Notes: generated from the sequence alone by a model not told the origin. A stretch of DNA of 64,000 nt from Morchella semilibera (GCA_009192285.1 WBVU01000011.1:558001-622000), one strand, 5' to 3'. Counted from the first letter of the stretch, positions 1-12,525 are shown. Made by a program: numbers and translations.

Positions 1-855
1 CTTTTTCTCTTCGTTCGACCTGACTACGGTACATCCATACGGCCTATTACGCGCTCTAGAGGCTCCCCAGTGCTAAATGATCCATAGAATAGTACAAGTA
101 AGGCGCAAAACTACATGTAATATCCCGAGGATGCGCGTACCCGAAACAAAACCCTATACGTCCATCCAGACGCCCAGGTGTTATTTTTGGCTGCGCATAG
201 TCCACCAACTAGAGACAGAACATGGAAGCCAAACACACAAACGAGTGATATCGCGTGATTAGATGCTGCAACCAATACGGGTTTCTCTAGCAATTGATAG
301 GAGTAGGTGTAGCTTCTGCAATTATCCCTTAATTGGACGGATGGAAGTGGTTAGATTCACGACCTGGACCGTGCACCCTTTAGTAAAGGATTTATATGGT
401 AAGTAACAACAACAACAGAACCAAACAAGGGTTTCCAACAGTTGCCACACGGGGGTTAATATTAAATTTGACAACTTTCATCTCTAAGGGATAGAATATC
501 TCAGTGGCTAATAGCTCAGTAGCTCGAACCGCAAGCGTACACTACAGTGTGCTACTACTCTACGTTTGGACCATGGACAGAGCGCTAGGTTATGTTGCAA
601 CTGTGATACGAAAGATTGTCGTAATATGAGGAAAACCAACCTGGGGGGAGACGGCACCGGAGCTTTCCACTGATATCTAACAATGATTGTCATCTTTAAC
701 GAGAGCTGAGCTATGTTCACCACGTTACAGAACTTGAACTCACTAACCCCCTTTCCGAAAAACAGCTACCGTACCCCTCTAGAGTCCAAGCCTCAATGAT
801 GTCTTTAGATCAAAACAAGGGAGGCATCCTTCTAATATATAAATCATCCTAGGTA

Positions 856-887
856 GGGGGGTTTGGGGGGTTTGGGGGGTTTGGGGG
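856..887 (+). repeat. G6T3 tandem tract, candidate G-quadruplex
   Basis: Four guanine runs (6, 6, 6 and 5 long) are separated by three TTT spacers. This meets the usual definition of a parallel G-quadruplex-forming sequence. It resembles no standard fungal telomere unit (TTAGGG) and lies far from any gene I can assign, so its role, if any, is unknown. Confidence 0.7.
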
Positions 888-3800
888 TTATGTCAGTGGT
901 CAGGCGAGTGTTAACTATTTATGTTCCTCTATCAACGCAGCGATATGTTTGATTTCCCCCTAATAGGCTTTGGTTACTGCTGGTCGTTATTAGGTGAAAC
1001 ATGACCCTAACCCTATGACTCCATGATCCACCTTAATTTCAAAATACACCCGGAACTTAGCGAATATAGATACGAGCTGCGCACATCCGGTCAGAGTATA
1101 CTCAAAAGAATAACCTTAATAATATTTACCGCGGACGCCGCCGGGTGTAAGCTTACAAGTAGAGTAGGAGTGGTTGTGGCGTGGCCCAAGCGCCAACCAT
1201 TTCACTCGGTTCCCATTGAGGGACTGAGTTACGGACTGAGCAGCCCAGGGTTGAATATTGATGGGATAACTGTTTATAAACAAGATGAAGTGAACTTAAA
1301 TCTAGGTCAATAGAATTCCATCTGGTCGAGAGTGAATTTGCTTCTATTCTTGCTGTGGATATTACCAGGCTGTGGCAGAATACATATATTGATCCCGGAT
1401 CCCCCGATATTGGAACATTGCGCCAGCAATTCTCTTTATCCTCCTAGTCAGGCTTCAGTAAACGATGAGCTGGGTTGACGATATTTTAAGCTCGAGCATC
1501 CCATTGAGATCCTGGCTATTTGGACCTGGACACGATAGTGGTGTTGATCGGTTTGAGGGCTGGGTTTTGGTTTTGAAAGCGATGAAGATACTGGGGCAGG
1601 AAGCTTGGGAACAGACCCCGTGAGATGTACATCTGATATGTAAGTGTTGACTTCACGGAGAAATATCTCAGTATTTGCTAACTTTCCGATACCATAGATT
1701 GTACTTCTTACTACCCACCCTTATGTCCGAGTCTGAGCATTGAAGAGGTGCTTACAGCTGCGCGCGCTGCAGGACAACGCTATAGATCTGAAATGGTTAG
1801 GAACATAGATGAGCAAATTGCGGCCCAGGATTTTCCCAAAATATAGACATAGAGTTTTACTACAAACTTCGATATAACGACCGGATTTCAAGTGGGTGTT
1901 GGTATGCATGTATGAATTATCAAGTGGGTGTTGGTCTGTACTCTGGATACTGTGTAATGTACGAATTTCATGTACTTTATGCCTTTGGTGTAACCGTGAT
2001 AACCTTATGCATCACTGGAGGTCAAATCCAGGTCATTCAAACGGACCTTTCCACTTCCTGTAAAGACAAACGGACAAGTGAAAACGAGACCTATGAATTA
2101 TAATTGATAGCTAGGCATGGGACCCGCTGCCGACCTGAAATGTCGCAGATCCAAAAGTCATTACCGCTGGAACTCATATTCAGGTTCTATCCTCCCCTAA
2201 GTGATACCTAGCACCAACACCGATGCAAGATGCAATGGAAGCCGTTTGGATGCCTGCCTGCCTATCTGCCATCTGCAGGTACATGTACGACCGGCCTAGG
2301 ATAGGATGGAGGGCGATAAGATCACTACCCTAGTAGTTGCACATGATGTGTGTTCTACTAATGGCCAATGGCTCGTAGACCCACAGATAGGCCAAGATCT
2401 AAGCCACAGAGCACATCGGTTGATTATGACGTTTCTTCCTTTTGACAACTGGTACCGTTCCTCTTTCTCCTGATGATCATCCACGTGGACCCCTAAGGAG
2501 TTCGGCTCTTGAAATAAGAGCTGCATCCCCATGGCCACGTTGTATCTATGCGATTATTTGACCGGGTAATAATGAATGATGGCTGGTTAGGCCGAGTCGT
2601 GTTTGCATAGCAACGGTCATCATTGCAGGGGAGTAAACCTGATTTTTTTGAATATGGATAGGTGCTTGACTGATCGCCGTCGATGGTGGACAGTCCTCTC
2701 TGAGACGTTTAACTACCTTTCAAGGCCGGCCTCTGCAATCAGTGCAAGAATGGTTTTATATCGACCTTAACATAGCCGGCGAGGCGATCGTAAAGACGAA
2801 ACAACCCATATCGGTGATCTATTTATCTAGATTCACCCCGCCAGCGGAGTGAGCCCGGATATCCCGGGATGACGTGCAGTAGCGACCCATGAATTCTAAG
2901 AGTGTAGAGTAGCTAAAAAGCTAAGTAAACCCTGGATTATTTTCTCGCTTATATTACCACCGGCCTCAATATTTTATACCAGATTTAGAACTAGCAAACC
3001 TAGCACCACCGGTATGATTCCTCCCAAGTGATGGGCTCCTATTTGAAGGTCCATAAAGTGGTGAATATCGAGAGCCATAAAGTAGCTAGACCTATTATCT
3101 AAAATCTCTTAGAGTTTTGTCCACATAGGCGGATATGTAGCCACCCGATGAAATATACTTCAATTGAAGTACGTGCACTTAGTAGATGCTAGAGTCCTTA
3201 TATATATAAATAGTAATAAACTGAAAGAGATAGTGAGTAAAATATTCGCCATCCTCATTCCAAGGGAGATGAATAGATCTTTTTGAACTTGCATCGAGTG
3301 ATACCTAATGATCATTAGACAGGAAATAAGTAGAAGATAATTTAAATTAATTTCGGGGCATAGAGGTAACACTGTACCTGGCACTCAAATTTGACACAAC
3401 CAAGTATAGATGTAGATATGGTATTGGTGAGTAGCCAAGGTTCTAGTTGTCAAAGGTATCAACAGTGGTGCTTGTTTCTGCAAGCAGCACCGAAAGAACT
3501 TGGCGAACAAAACCAGCCCAACCGTCAAACTTTATGCCAAAGTCAAATAACTTAAACGGGACGATGTGATACGTCTCCATGTGGAATACAGACCCTAAGA
3601 AAGAGATTATTTGGCCCTTTCCGGCTATCTCGCCTTAGCTAAATAAAAAAGAGGCAATAAGAACCTTTGACTCCGAATGGAACCCACCGAGTAAACCTAC
3701 ACAGAGATGCAGTAAGATTTGGAATATTGTACGCATCACTAAGGATGTGGTTTCAGCTTGAGTGGTCATGAGGCAGTAACTCGCTCGCTGGTCTGCCATA

Positions 3801-3943
3801 CATCTATCCTAAATGCATGGGCGAGCAGATGCTCATACGAATGATTTCGTTTCCCCGCATCGCAGCCATATCAAAGGTGCGATAACTTGGATAACTTGAG
3901 CGGCTAAACCCGGCTGTTGCAGATGATTATAAAGGTGTGGCAC

Positions 3944-3975
3944 ATCTTTCCAGGGCTAAGGACCCTGGGAAAGAT
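3944..3975. repeat. Imperfect hairpin with 12-13 bp arms
   Basis: The left arm (3944-3955) and right arm (3963-3975) are inverted copies, apart from one extra G in the right arm, around a 7-base loop. No coding sequence adjoins it. It could be the end of a small degraded element or a chance hairpin. Confidence 0.5.
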
Positions 3976-6490
3976 CTGGGTCGGGCCGCACGTTGTACAG
4001 CGACGATCTGTATGGAGAGATGGTAAAGCTATGGGGTTTTGTCAGCTGAGGTCCTATCTGGTCGATTAAGCGAAGCATCATAACCTACAATATGATAAAG
4101 CACAACACCTGGGTCCACCGTCTATCCGTACTCACTCAGACTGTTATTAGCACCAAACCACCTAAGAATACACTAAAGTGTATCCCCAAACAGATATATG
4201 GCCCAACAGTTTCTATAAATAATAGGTATCCTTAAGAGGTCGGAGGGTACGCAGTTATTGAACCACCTAGGCTACTGTCAACCTTGATGCGCCGGGTCAT
4301 CCCCTCAAGTACCATGAGTGAAGATCCTAATCTTAGACTCTGAGCCAATACAAAGTATGAATGCCCTAAGCTGTCATATACCTTCGCCAATGATGGGTCG
4401 CTTGGATGAGAACTGCTTTCAAGGGGCCAATTGATCATCGTGACATGTTAAATGGGTAACAGTGACAGCGAGCATACACGTTTCTCTAAAGCTTTCGTTT
4501 TAGTCCGTACTCCTAGCTATGTAACATTTAATCATATCGTACACACATCTTCGATGCTGAACACGTGTCCAGAACTACATGTATATGTAGCTAACACCAA
4601 ACCTCCATTTTCTCTATATAACCCTGGCCGCTCCCTCTTAAGCCTTCCCAGCTACATACTATCTCCGCCATGTATCTCCATACACTACAGTACTATCTAA
4701 TACATTCTCGACTATATAATTAGGAGACATCAACTCTACCCTCCATCATAAGTTACCCCTCTAGCATAATAAACCAATTCGTGCTAACAATTACTCTTTG
4801 TCTACGAGTGAGGGCCCCTTGCAGAACAATTCTGCACTAATGAGTACATGTATGTTTGGACCGTTGGTTCAATTATCGATCAAGATGTCGATCTAGATTG
4901 GCGATCCCCCAGGAACCATCGGTTTCGGACCCACAGGATGCTCGCCGATGGTACTGATACCTTTTCTCATCAGGTGACCAAGGAGCCGAGTGACTTTTTA
5001 TGATACAAGCAGCAACTCCACCACCCACTCCCCCTATTCAGTTACAAATTTAGTTGCAGTGACCTGACACTGAAGTTATTAGGTTACAGCGTTATCCCTG
5101 AAAACCTAGGCGATGGGTCAATGGGACCTCCTATCAAGGTTTCATTAACCAGATCTGAAACGCTCCGAAAAGTTAAGATCCAAATTCTAAAATTATGTTC
5201 CCACCCATTCAACACGTCACGCTGTCACGTGATTCAGGCAATCTTAGAACAAACCAAATCAGTGGCAAGCGACATGGGCAAGAACTGGTATCTAACGTCA
5301 ACTCATCCGATTCACGAACCTGTGCTGGGGTCAGGCTGGGTTCTGATGGTCGGAACCATCACGGCCAAATAAATAATTTGTAGCGACAACAACAAATGGT
5401 CCAATAACTAAAGCGGCAGAAATTCACATCAAGAGGACAGGGACAAAGGGAAGTGAAAAAAGGAAACATTACACAAGCGGTGCAAACAGTACCTACATAC
5501 ACATGTGCTTGTAGTGCACACCTTTTGCCAACGAAACGAAACGAGGCTCAAAAGGAGAATTTTCAAAATCAGCAAACAGATCAATCATTTACATAGTTTC
5601 TCAGCCTTGTGAAAAGCGAAGATCAGGAGGGGGAAAATGCGTCACCGAACGAAAACCGAAGGAACCCCCCCGCCCCTCTCTTGTTTCTTATCGTTCTCAC
5701 CATGCCCCCCCTCTCCCCCTTTATGGCCACGTCAGAAAACTGTCACTCTGCATCAATTGAAAACCGAGAGGGCCGCCTATGGAATCTGGGGAATGGGAAA
5801 AAAAAATTGTATTACAGAGATGGCCCAATGCTCTTGTCTTTGTACCACTCGGTAACATTCGCGCAAGGGTTACACACCCGAAACAAGGTTATTTGCCACA
5901 GACATTAACAGGCATACACGCTCAACATTAACACTACCAATTACCCACATAGGGGATTCGGAAAGGTGAACCATCTCACTCCGTATATTCATTTTATTCT
6001 CGGCCGAAGTCAGTCGCCTAGGTATATACATCCCATTCATCCATTGTCCCGTCAAACCATCATTCAACGTCAACTATTTCCAGCCTCATCTAGCCACTCA
6101 TCCATAATCCATTCGACCAGTCAACCAGTCAATCAATCAACCCAACCCTCGCCCACCACACTCGCCTGCTTTATATATTCAAACTTGAGTTTATTTGTAT
6201 GTACTTACTTTCTTTACGCCCAGCTGTTCTCCGTCAACATGCAAAGCATACGAAAGGTATTAAGGCTTTCTTCGACGGCAACGAATTTAAGAAAAAACGA
6301 AGTGAAGTGGTGGTAGTGTGTTCAAAACATAGACAGTTTAAAAGGTAGGCGGAGGGTAATGATGATGGTGGTGATGAGGGTATTGCGAGATGGAGATAGA
6401 AGAAAGCGAAAGCCCGACGACGACGACATCAAGAAAAGAAAAAGGCGCAACGAAAGAAAAAACACAAGACATACGTATCAGTCTGATTTG

Positions 6491-6514
6491 AAAAAAAAAA
6501 AAAAAAAGGGGGGG
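6491..6514 (+). repeat. A17G7 compound homopolymer
   Basis: Seventeen adenines are followed directly by seven guanines. It is one of several A-runs of 10 or more between 6.4 and 7.5 kb. Confidence 0.8.
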
Positions 6515-7461
6515 AACCGTGGTCCAAAGATACATAGAATACAAGCGGTGTTATATGTAGAAGAAAGCAAATCGTTCAATCCATCCTGAAGGATCAACCA
6601 ACCACAAAAAGGGACTTCATCAATCAGAAAAAAAAAAAAAAAAAGAACTCCAGATCCCAAGCAAAGCAAAACAGAAAGCAGGAAGAAAAAAAAAAAAGGG
6701 AAGAAGAAAACCTCCAACCACAGAAGCCACCCACCATTTGTATATAAAAAAGGTAGTTAGTTTTGCTTTGTAGATACAAAATCTACATTCTCTCTCTCTC
6801 TCTCTCACTCTCCCGCAGTACCCGTGTCTCCCTTCACTGCCACCCCGAGTCCATAAACGCATGAGCCAGCCGCAGAAGAAAAAAATCTCATCAGAAAAAA
6901 AAAAAACCAAACCACCATATACCACCCCCCCTTCCACCTCGAAACCTCGCGGGCAATTTTTTTTGGCATCTATAAACAAAAAAAAATCCGTTTGTGAAAC
7001 ACGCAACCAAAAGAGTAACTGTAGAAGAGGGGAAAAAAACGAACCGAATCAGGAACAAGAAACCCCGGGAAAAAAAAAACCCAACGTGAAAAAAAAAAAA
7101 AAGGAAAAAAAAAGTGACTAAAAACTAAAAAAAAGTAGAAGAAGAAGAAGAAGGGACAAAGAAGTGAATATTTGTAAATGTAAGTAGGTATTTTTGAGTA
7201 TTTGCCAGCTGTAGTGTAGGTAAGGTAGGTAAAGGTAGGGTGGCTAGCTGGTAGGATGATATGTAGGTAGGGAACAACTACAGACCCACCCGCCCAGACA
7301 GCCAGCCCGGCGGTAGAAATAGCACAAGTAGAAGAATTGAAGCAGAAGGAGTAAACAAGAAGAAGAAGGCCCCCAAGTCACGAGTAAGTAACGTTAAAAA
7401 CACTAAAGAAAACAAAAAATACACTCAGGAAAACCACATCTGAACAAAATATCACAAAAAG

Positions 7462-7486
7462 AAAAAAAAAAAAAAAAAAAAAAAAA
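7462..7486 (+). repeat. Poly(A) run, 25 nt
   Basis: An uninterrupted run of 25 A, about 370 bp beyond the MED19 stop codon. No retroelement or target-site duplication is evident around it. Confidence 0.85.
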
Positions 7487-7855
7487 GGTGAACCTCAAGC
7501 CTCCCTCCCAGATCCATACCCCCACCCCAGTCAGCGAACCTCGCCGGAGGGGGAGGGAGGGGAGAGGGGACGATTACCCCCCCGCCCCCTCTCCTCGACT
7601 CCACAATCTGACAAAGGAGAGGAAAGTAGAAAAAAAAAGGACAGACGGCGGCGAGGAACTTCTTTTTATTTTTCTTTTTATTTTTTTTATTTTTTTCGTT
7701 TCTGCGGTTATTGCTGATTTCCTGTTCGATATGGTTTTTTTATTTCTTTACTTATATTTACCGTTTTTGTTGTTATCAGAGTTCGATCGTTGGGGGGGTT
7801 GTTTGGGGGTGAGATGGGAATCTCTCATCTCCAGCAGGGGCGAGGGCGAGGAAAG

Positions 7856-10111
7856 TCATCGTCCGTACGGCCCGCCACTGCGCACAGATATCCCACCGCC
7901 GTGGAGCGCGTGGTGCGACATATTCATGCCGCCGGCACCTGGCGAACTCATATCGGGGTTCTAACACTCATGTTAGCACTCTATTCTCCTTCCGCAACAT
8001 GACACGGCCGCCCAATCCAACCCAGACTCTTTCGGCCACCAAAGTGAATAATGGACCTCCTCCTCTCTTTCTTTCATTGGCAGCAACCACCCCGCAGGAG
8101 CAAGAAAAGAGGCAGAGGCCAATGCACCAACCCGTCCCGCCCACCCGCGCACCAACGGAAACAACAAAAAAGAGGCAAAGCGGGATATCAAGCCCCAGGG
8201 GGAGCTCATTACCTTCTTCCGCTTCTTCTTCTTCTTTTCCTCACTCCACGCCTCTCTTCCACTACCGCCCATATCCCGGCCTCCACTTCCTGCTCCTGGA
8301 CCATTACCTCCTCCACCACCTCCTCTGTCTCCTCCACCGTTTCCATTATTCACCTGGGTGGCGTCCTCATCGTCTTCTCCGTATCCTTCGTAACTGGCAT
8401 CATCATACCTTCTTCGCTTCTTGCGCTTTGGCCTGGTGTCATCCCCGCCTGCAGACACAGACGACAGGCCGCCCGGCGTCGAGCCGTTCACATGTGGAGT
8501 TCCGACCGCAACCGCAGGGGTAGTGGCGGCCGTCGCATGCGGAGCTTTCCGGCGCTCATCTTCAAGTCCCAGGATCGAGACATCAAACTGGTTGGGCCGA
8601 ACAGAGAAGCACACACATGTTAGTCATTGTTGTTCCAAACCAACCAACCCAACACCCTCCCCCCATCCCCTCCCTATCCGGTAGGAAAGAAAGAAAGAAA
8701 GTAAAAGGTGCAATATTCTTCTGCACCCCCCACAAAGGGGGAAAGAAATTGGGCGGTACAAGTCAAGGGATACACACCCCAGGTATATCGCCCCTCGTCA
8801 TAGTTAACCCCTTCCGCAGCTTATTCATATCCAGTCCTTTGCTCATCTCCTTCCCATGAACGTTCTGATTGTACCATTCCTCCTCCGGCCACATGAGCAG
8901 CGTGCTCAAGAAACCCGCCTTATTCGCATCTCCGGCAGCGTCGCCGGCGGAATTGGGGTCCGTCTGCGCAGCCTTTGTCACGACAACGTTCTTGCCCGGC
9001 AGGTCATTGATGAAGCCCTTGTAGCTTTTACGCAGCTTGTTCTTCACACCCGTCGCCGGATTGAACCGGGCCACTGAATCCGCAATAGGTCGCAGGCCGT
9101 AGAGAGCGAGAAGGTCGTTTGTGAGGTCTGGGTACGAAGGTTCATGCGCTGTTGCGTGTTAACCCTCGTTCTTTTCTCTTTTGTGCCTGTGTATTTTTTT
9201 TATTGTATTTTTTTTTTACGCACCTACCGCGACGGGGGGGGGGGGGGGGGGGGATAGAAAGGGAAAGAGGAAGAGAGGGGGGGTAGGGTTAACCAACGTT
9301 TCGGACAGACCAGATAGTATGTTGACACATCTGGCTGAGAGAGGACTTCGTGCTCGCTAGGTATGGGGGGAGATGCATCGGGCATGTATCCCTGCGACAT
9401 TGAATTCCGGTAACGGAGGGCGGGGGCGGTAGTGGGAGCGTTCCTGTCATAGGGGCTACTCATCCGCCGCCTCTTGTGGGACTTTTCATCTTCCTCCTCC
9501 ATGTTGGTGTCGCCGTCAGTGTCTTCGTGCGACGTGGTTGGGGGCACTGTGCCCGCAGCCGAGCTTGTCGGGGTGAGGAGCGTGGAATTAGGTGCTGTTA
9601 TTGTTGTTGTGGCTGTGGATGCTATGGGGTGTTGTTGCTGCTGCTGCCGCGACGAAGACGACGATATGCTAGTTGTGTTGCTTGGGAAAAAATTGGTGGA
9701 GGAGGAGGAGGATGAAGAAGAGTTGAAGGACGAGGCGTTGTTGAACAGCGGAGACGAGTGTGGCGGTGAGACGCCTGCGGCTACCGAGGAATGGTATTTT
9801 GTGGTATTTGTTGCTGCTGCTGCTGCTGTTGGGAGTGATGTAGATGATGATGATGGTGGTAATGAAGGAGTGGTCGTGGTGGTGGTAGTGGTAGTGTTGC
9901 TTGGGCCAGCATGGTTGGCGGCGGACATGTAGGAAGGGGGGGACAGAGGAGTGGTAGGCTGCTGCTGCTGCTGCTGCTGCTGGTGGTTGTGGTGGTTGTG
10001 GTGGTGCTGATGGTTGTGGTGGTTGTGGTTGTGGTGTTGCTGGTGTTCCAGGGGAGGCGGAGGATGAGGGTGGTGGTGGTGGTGGTGGTTATGGGAATAG
10101 AGGGTTGTCAT
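7856..10111 (-). CDS. MED19: Mediator complex subunit 19 (Med19/Rox3)
   Basis: Subunit of the Mediator head module, linking activators to RNA polymerase II in the nucleus. Exons, in transcript order: 10111-9298, 9148-8778, 8587-8213, 7960-7856 (554 aa; introns of 149, 190 and 252 bp, long for this window). The conserved core starts near residue 264 with YYLVCPK. It continues across intron 1 with DLLALYGLRPIADSVARF, KNKLRKSYKGFI, MWPEEEWYNQNVHGKE and a short Gly/Arg tail, the Med19 order in fungi. Residues 1-260 are His-, Gln-, Thr- and Ser-rich low complexity with an acidic patch and KRRR. Exon 3 carries KKRRR and poly-Lys tracts. The upstream frame offers only non-ATG codons, so the ATG at 10111 is taken. 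Intron 1 contains C20 on the sense strand. Family assignment is firm; the N-terminal start is less certain. Confidence 0.88.
9234..9253 (+). repeat. G20 homopolymer inside MED19 intron 1
   Basis: Twenty consecutive G on the + strand, read as C20 in the MED19 pre-mRNA, between the exon 1 donor (9297) and the exon 2 acceptor (9149). It is a likely site of length polymorphism or assembly error, but sits within the intron and does not touch the reading frame. Confidence 0.85.
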
Positions 10112-10251
10112 ACGCGACGTCGGTGTCGGGGGAGGTGTCTGCTGGGACGGGGAACTGATTTTGGCGGCTGGTTTTTCCTTTCTTGGTTGGCGATGGGAAC
10201 ACTCCAACGTCAATCAACCAGAAAAAGAGCGAGAGCAAAAGAGAGACACAC

Positions 10252-10291
10252 AGAGAGAGAGAGACAGAGAGAGGGAGAGAGAGAGAGAGAG
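10252..10291 (+). repeat. (GA)n microsatellite
   Basis: A GA repeat interrupted by single C and GG bases, about 140 bp upstream of the MED19 start. On the transcript strand it is a pyrimidine tract, as is common in fungal promoters and 5' UTRs. Confidence 0.85.
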
Positions 10292-10462
10292 TCGTAAAAT
10301 AGATTTAGTAGAACCGGAAAGAAATCCTTTCTATCTTCCCAAAGAATAAAAAAAAAAAGGTTGTTATTAGAATTCCTCCCTGCGCTTAATTCCCTTTGAG
10401 ACGTAGGGGGAGAACTAGACCTTCCGTCGAACCTGTTCTCTCGATGGCTGGATGGATGGAAG

Positions 10463-10498
10463 GAATGAATGAAGTGAATGAATGAATGAATGAATGAG
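10463..10498 (+). repeat. (GAAT)n microsatellite
   Basis: Near-perfect tetranucleotide repeat of GAAT/ATGA units upstream of MED19, broken once by AGTG. Confidence 0.8.
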
Positions 10499-10663
10499 TG
10501 GATGGACGAACGGGGTAGAGTAGCTAAGAGGGGGAAGACTAAGAGGGGGAAGAAAAAAAAAGGGAACGTGAAGGGGAAACGGTTGATACAATATGATGCA
10601 CACACGACACAAAAATAAAAAAAAGTTGGTCGTGAGGGTCAAAAAGGCTGTTGCTGCTGAGGT

Positions 10664-10730
10664 TGCTGCTGCTGCTGCTACTGCTGCTGCTGCTGCTACT
10701 GCTGCTGCTGCTGCTGCTGCTGCTCTGCTG
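10664..10730 (+). repeat. (CTG)n repeat, CAG on the MED19 strand
   Basis: About 22 CTG-type units with CTA interruptions, read as CAG with TAG interruptions on the MED19 strand. The TAG units close the Gln frame, so as it stands it is not a poly-Gln exon; the Ser (AGC/AGT) and Ala/Val frames stay open. It most likely lies in the 5' UTR or promoter. Confidence 0.8.
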
Positions 10731-11219
10731 CCGATCGTAGACTATGTGGATCGTTGCTAGGTAATGATGGTTCGCGTCGATGGGGCGATGATGTCGAACC
10801 CTTAATTTTTTTTTCTTCCCTTTCCTTCCCTTTACCTTTCCTTTGGCAGGAGGGGCTGACTGTTTCGAAACGAAACAGAGAAATATATATATATATAAAG
10901 GGAAGTCCTTTCTATTCTCAACAATGGGAGATAGAATTCAGTGGATATGCTTCCCCCTCCAGAACAAGGTGTGTGAGTGTGAGCGTGTGTGTGACAGAAC
11001 AACCGATAAAATCAAAAAAAGATATGGTGGAAGACAATCAATGATAATAAAAAAAAATAACCCGACCGTCCGTTTTTTCTAGGTTATTGTACGGTACAGA
11101 AGGTATCTAAGTATAGATGTATATGTATGGATGGATGAATGGTGATGTTTCTCCTCAGTGCTCCTCTTCTCCTACGGGGTTTTGGGTTGTGGAGACAGAT
11201 GGCAGCAGTGGGGATGACC

Positions 11220-11235
11220 GGGGGGGGGGGGGGGG
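11220..11235 (+). repeat. G16 homopolymer
   Basis: Sixteen consecutive G followed by a purine-rich stretch of about 80 bp on the + strand. Confidence 0.8.
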
Positions 11236-11903
11236 AAAGAAAGAAGGAGAGGGGAAGGATGGAAAGAGTTAGAGCGTGGGGGAAGAGAGGGGGGGGAAGG
11301 GGTGCGGCGGAGAGAGGTTGCTCTTTTCCCTTCCGGCAGCAATCAATGATGAGGAGAGGTCCCGTTTTCCTTTTTTCCCCAGGCTTAATCCTGAGTTTCC
11401 TATATTCGTTCCTATGGTTCCTAGCCTCTTTTTTTTTTTTTCTTTTCCCCAGCTACTAGCTTTCCGGGACTCTTTTCAACTACAGGGCCCTTCCCTCTTT
11501 CCTTTCCTTTGCGTTCCTTTCCCGTTCGTTCCTTTCCTTTCCTCCCTGGAGCGTCGTGTTCCTGATCCTGATCCTGATCTGTCCAGTCCTCAATCCTGTT
11601 GTCCCGCTGCCCTATCTTAACCTGTTCCTGTTCCTGCTCCTGCGCAGTAACAGCAAAAACCAATCCCTAATTCCTACTCTTTACGGCTCCTTCCCGTAGC
11701 TCGACAATTGTTTATTCCTGCGTGCGTTTTTGCTGCTTCGCGCGGAGAGGGGGAGGGGGAGGCCTAAGGGAGGTGAGGTGAGCGGTGTCTTTTAGGCGGC
11801 GATGGATGCTGTCCCGTTTTCCGTGGCAAACGTCCGGTATATATGATGTGGGCAAGCAGCAGCCAGAGGAGGGAGCGTGTGAATGAGTTGCGTGTGGTGT
11901 TAA

Positions 11904-11938
11904 GTGTGTGTGTGTGTGTGTGTGGGTGTGTGGGTGGG
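11904..11938 (+). repeat. (GT)n microsatellite
   Basis: About eleven GT units followed by a GGGTGTGT-type degenerate tail. Confidence 0.85.
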
Positions 11939-12146
11939 CAAAGCAATCCCTGGACGGACTGGTATATACGTCTCAGAAAAGAAGGCAAAAAAAAAAAAAA
12001 AACTCCGCGTAGCTGTTCGTTTTTTATTTTTTTTTCGGGGGGGGGGGGAGGTGGGGAGGGGGGAGAGGAGGAGTGGAGTGGGTAAGTAGGAAGTTGAGGG
12101 AGGGAAAGTTATGTATGTATGTAAAGTTGTAGGCAGGTCCTGTCAG

Positions 12147-12176
12147 ACCGACTGACTGACTGACTGACTGACTGAT
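12147..12176 (+). repeat. (GACT)n microsatellite
   Basis: Seven nearly perfect GACT units within the MED19/RAD10 spacer. Confidence 0.85.
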
Positions 12177-12324
12177 GGACTGACCGTCTGGACTTGGGGT
12201 AGGGTCAGACAGGCGGCGGATACATGTAGGGTATATGGGGTAGGGTAGGTGGTGTGGTGGTGGCCCCGACATATGGGTACGGACAGGAGCAGGAGTACTA
12301 GAGGAAAGGAAGCTATAACAACAA

Positions 12325-12345
12325 TACATGTAGCTGCTACATGTA
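12325..12345. repeat. Pair of TACATGTA palindromes
   Basis: Two copies of the octamer begin 13 bp apart at 12325 and 12338. The second lies in a 12-bp perfect palindrome (GCTACATGTAGC). They belong to the dispersed palindrome family described in the findings. Confidence 0.8.
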
Positions 12346-12444
12346 GCTATGTAAGTACTGTGCGCGCACCTCTTTTCTTTTCTCGCAAGCTACATACTAT
12401 TCCACATATCTCGGTATTCTAGCTGCTTTACCTTTTGAATTCCT

Positions 12445-12525
12445 GTGGTGGTGGTGGTGGTGGTGGTGGTGGTAGTGGCCTACCAATGTAGGTACCATCC
12501 ATCCAACCATCCATCCATCCATCCA
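12445..12525 (+). repeat. (GGT)n followed by (CATC)n microsatellites
   Basis: About ten GGT units (12445-12477) are followed 18 bp later by CATC tetramers (12495-12525). A CCCAA pentamer repeat follows at 12584-12609. All are non-coding. Confidence 0.8.

Larger units (their letters stand above)
1..5400. other. Gene-poor stretch, no gene supported
   Basis: I see no recognisable gene on either strand; open frames are all under 100 codons and match no family I know. The stretch holds a G-rich tract (856-887), a 16-bp direct repeat (1888-1903 and 1920-1935), an imperfect hairpin (3944-3975) and four copies of the octamer TACATGTA (112, 2280, 4576, 4845). A small multi-exon gene without a familiar domain could be missed. 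Confidence 0.5.
5400..7855. other. Low-complexity region downstream of MED19
   Basis: This stretch lies 3' of MED19 and carries no supported gene. It is A-rich on the + strand, with many homopolymer runs (for example 17 A followed by 7 G at 6491-6514, and 25 A at 7462-7486), a CT repeat near 6788-6806 and a GAA repeat near 7136-7151. Open frames here translate into Lys- or Phe-rich low-complexity peptides and are not credible proteins. Part may be the long 3' UTR of MED19. Confidence 0.6.

Noticed and set aside
1888-1935. 16-bp direct repeat
   Set aside because: A single pair with a 16-bp gap and no element ends; probably a small local duplication.
5966-6316. 116-codon plus frame
   Set aside because: Derived from CATC/TCAA-type simple sequence, with no recognisable features.
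8051-8623. 190-codon plus-strand frame over MED19 exon 3
   Set aside because: It is antisense to the Med19 exon, which has a conserved product and consistent splice phases; the plus frame has low-complexity Ser/His composition.
9474-9932. 152-codon plus-strand frame inside MED19 exon 1
   Set aside because: It is the antisense shadow of the repeat-rich MED19 N-terminus; its Asp/Val/Cys runs are reverse complements of coding repeats.
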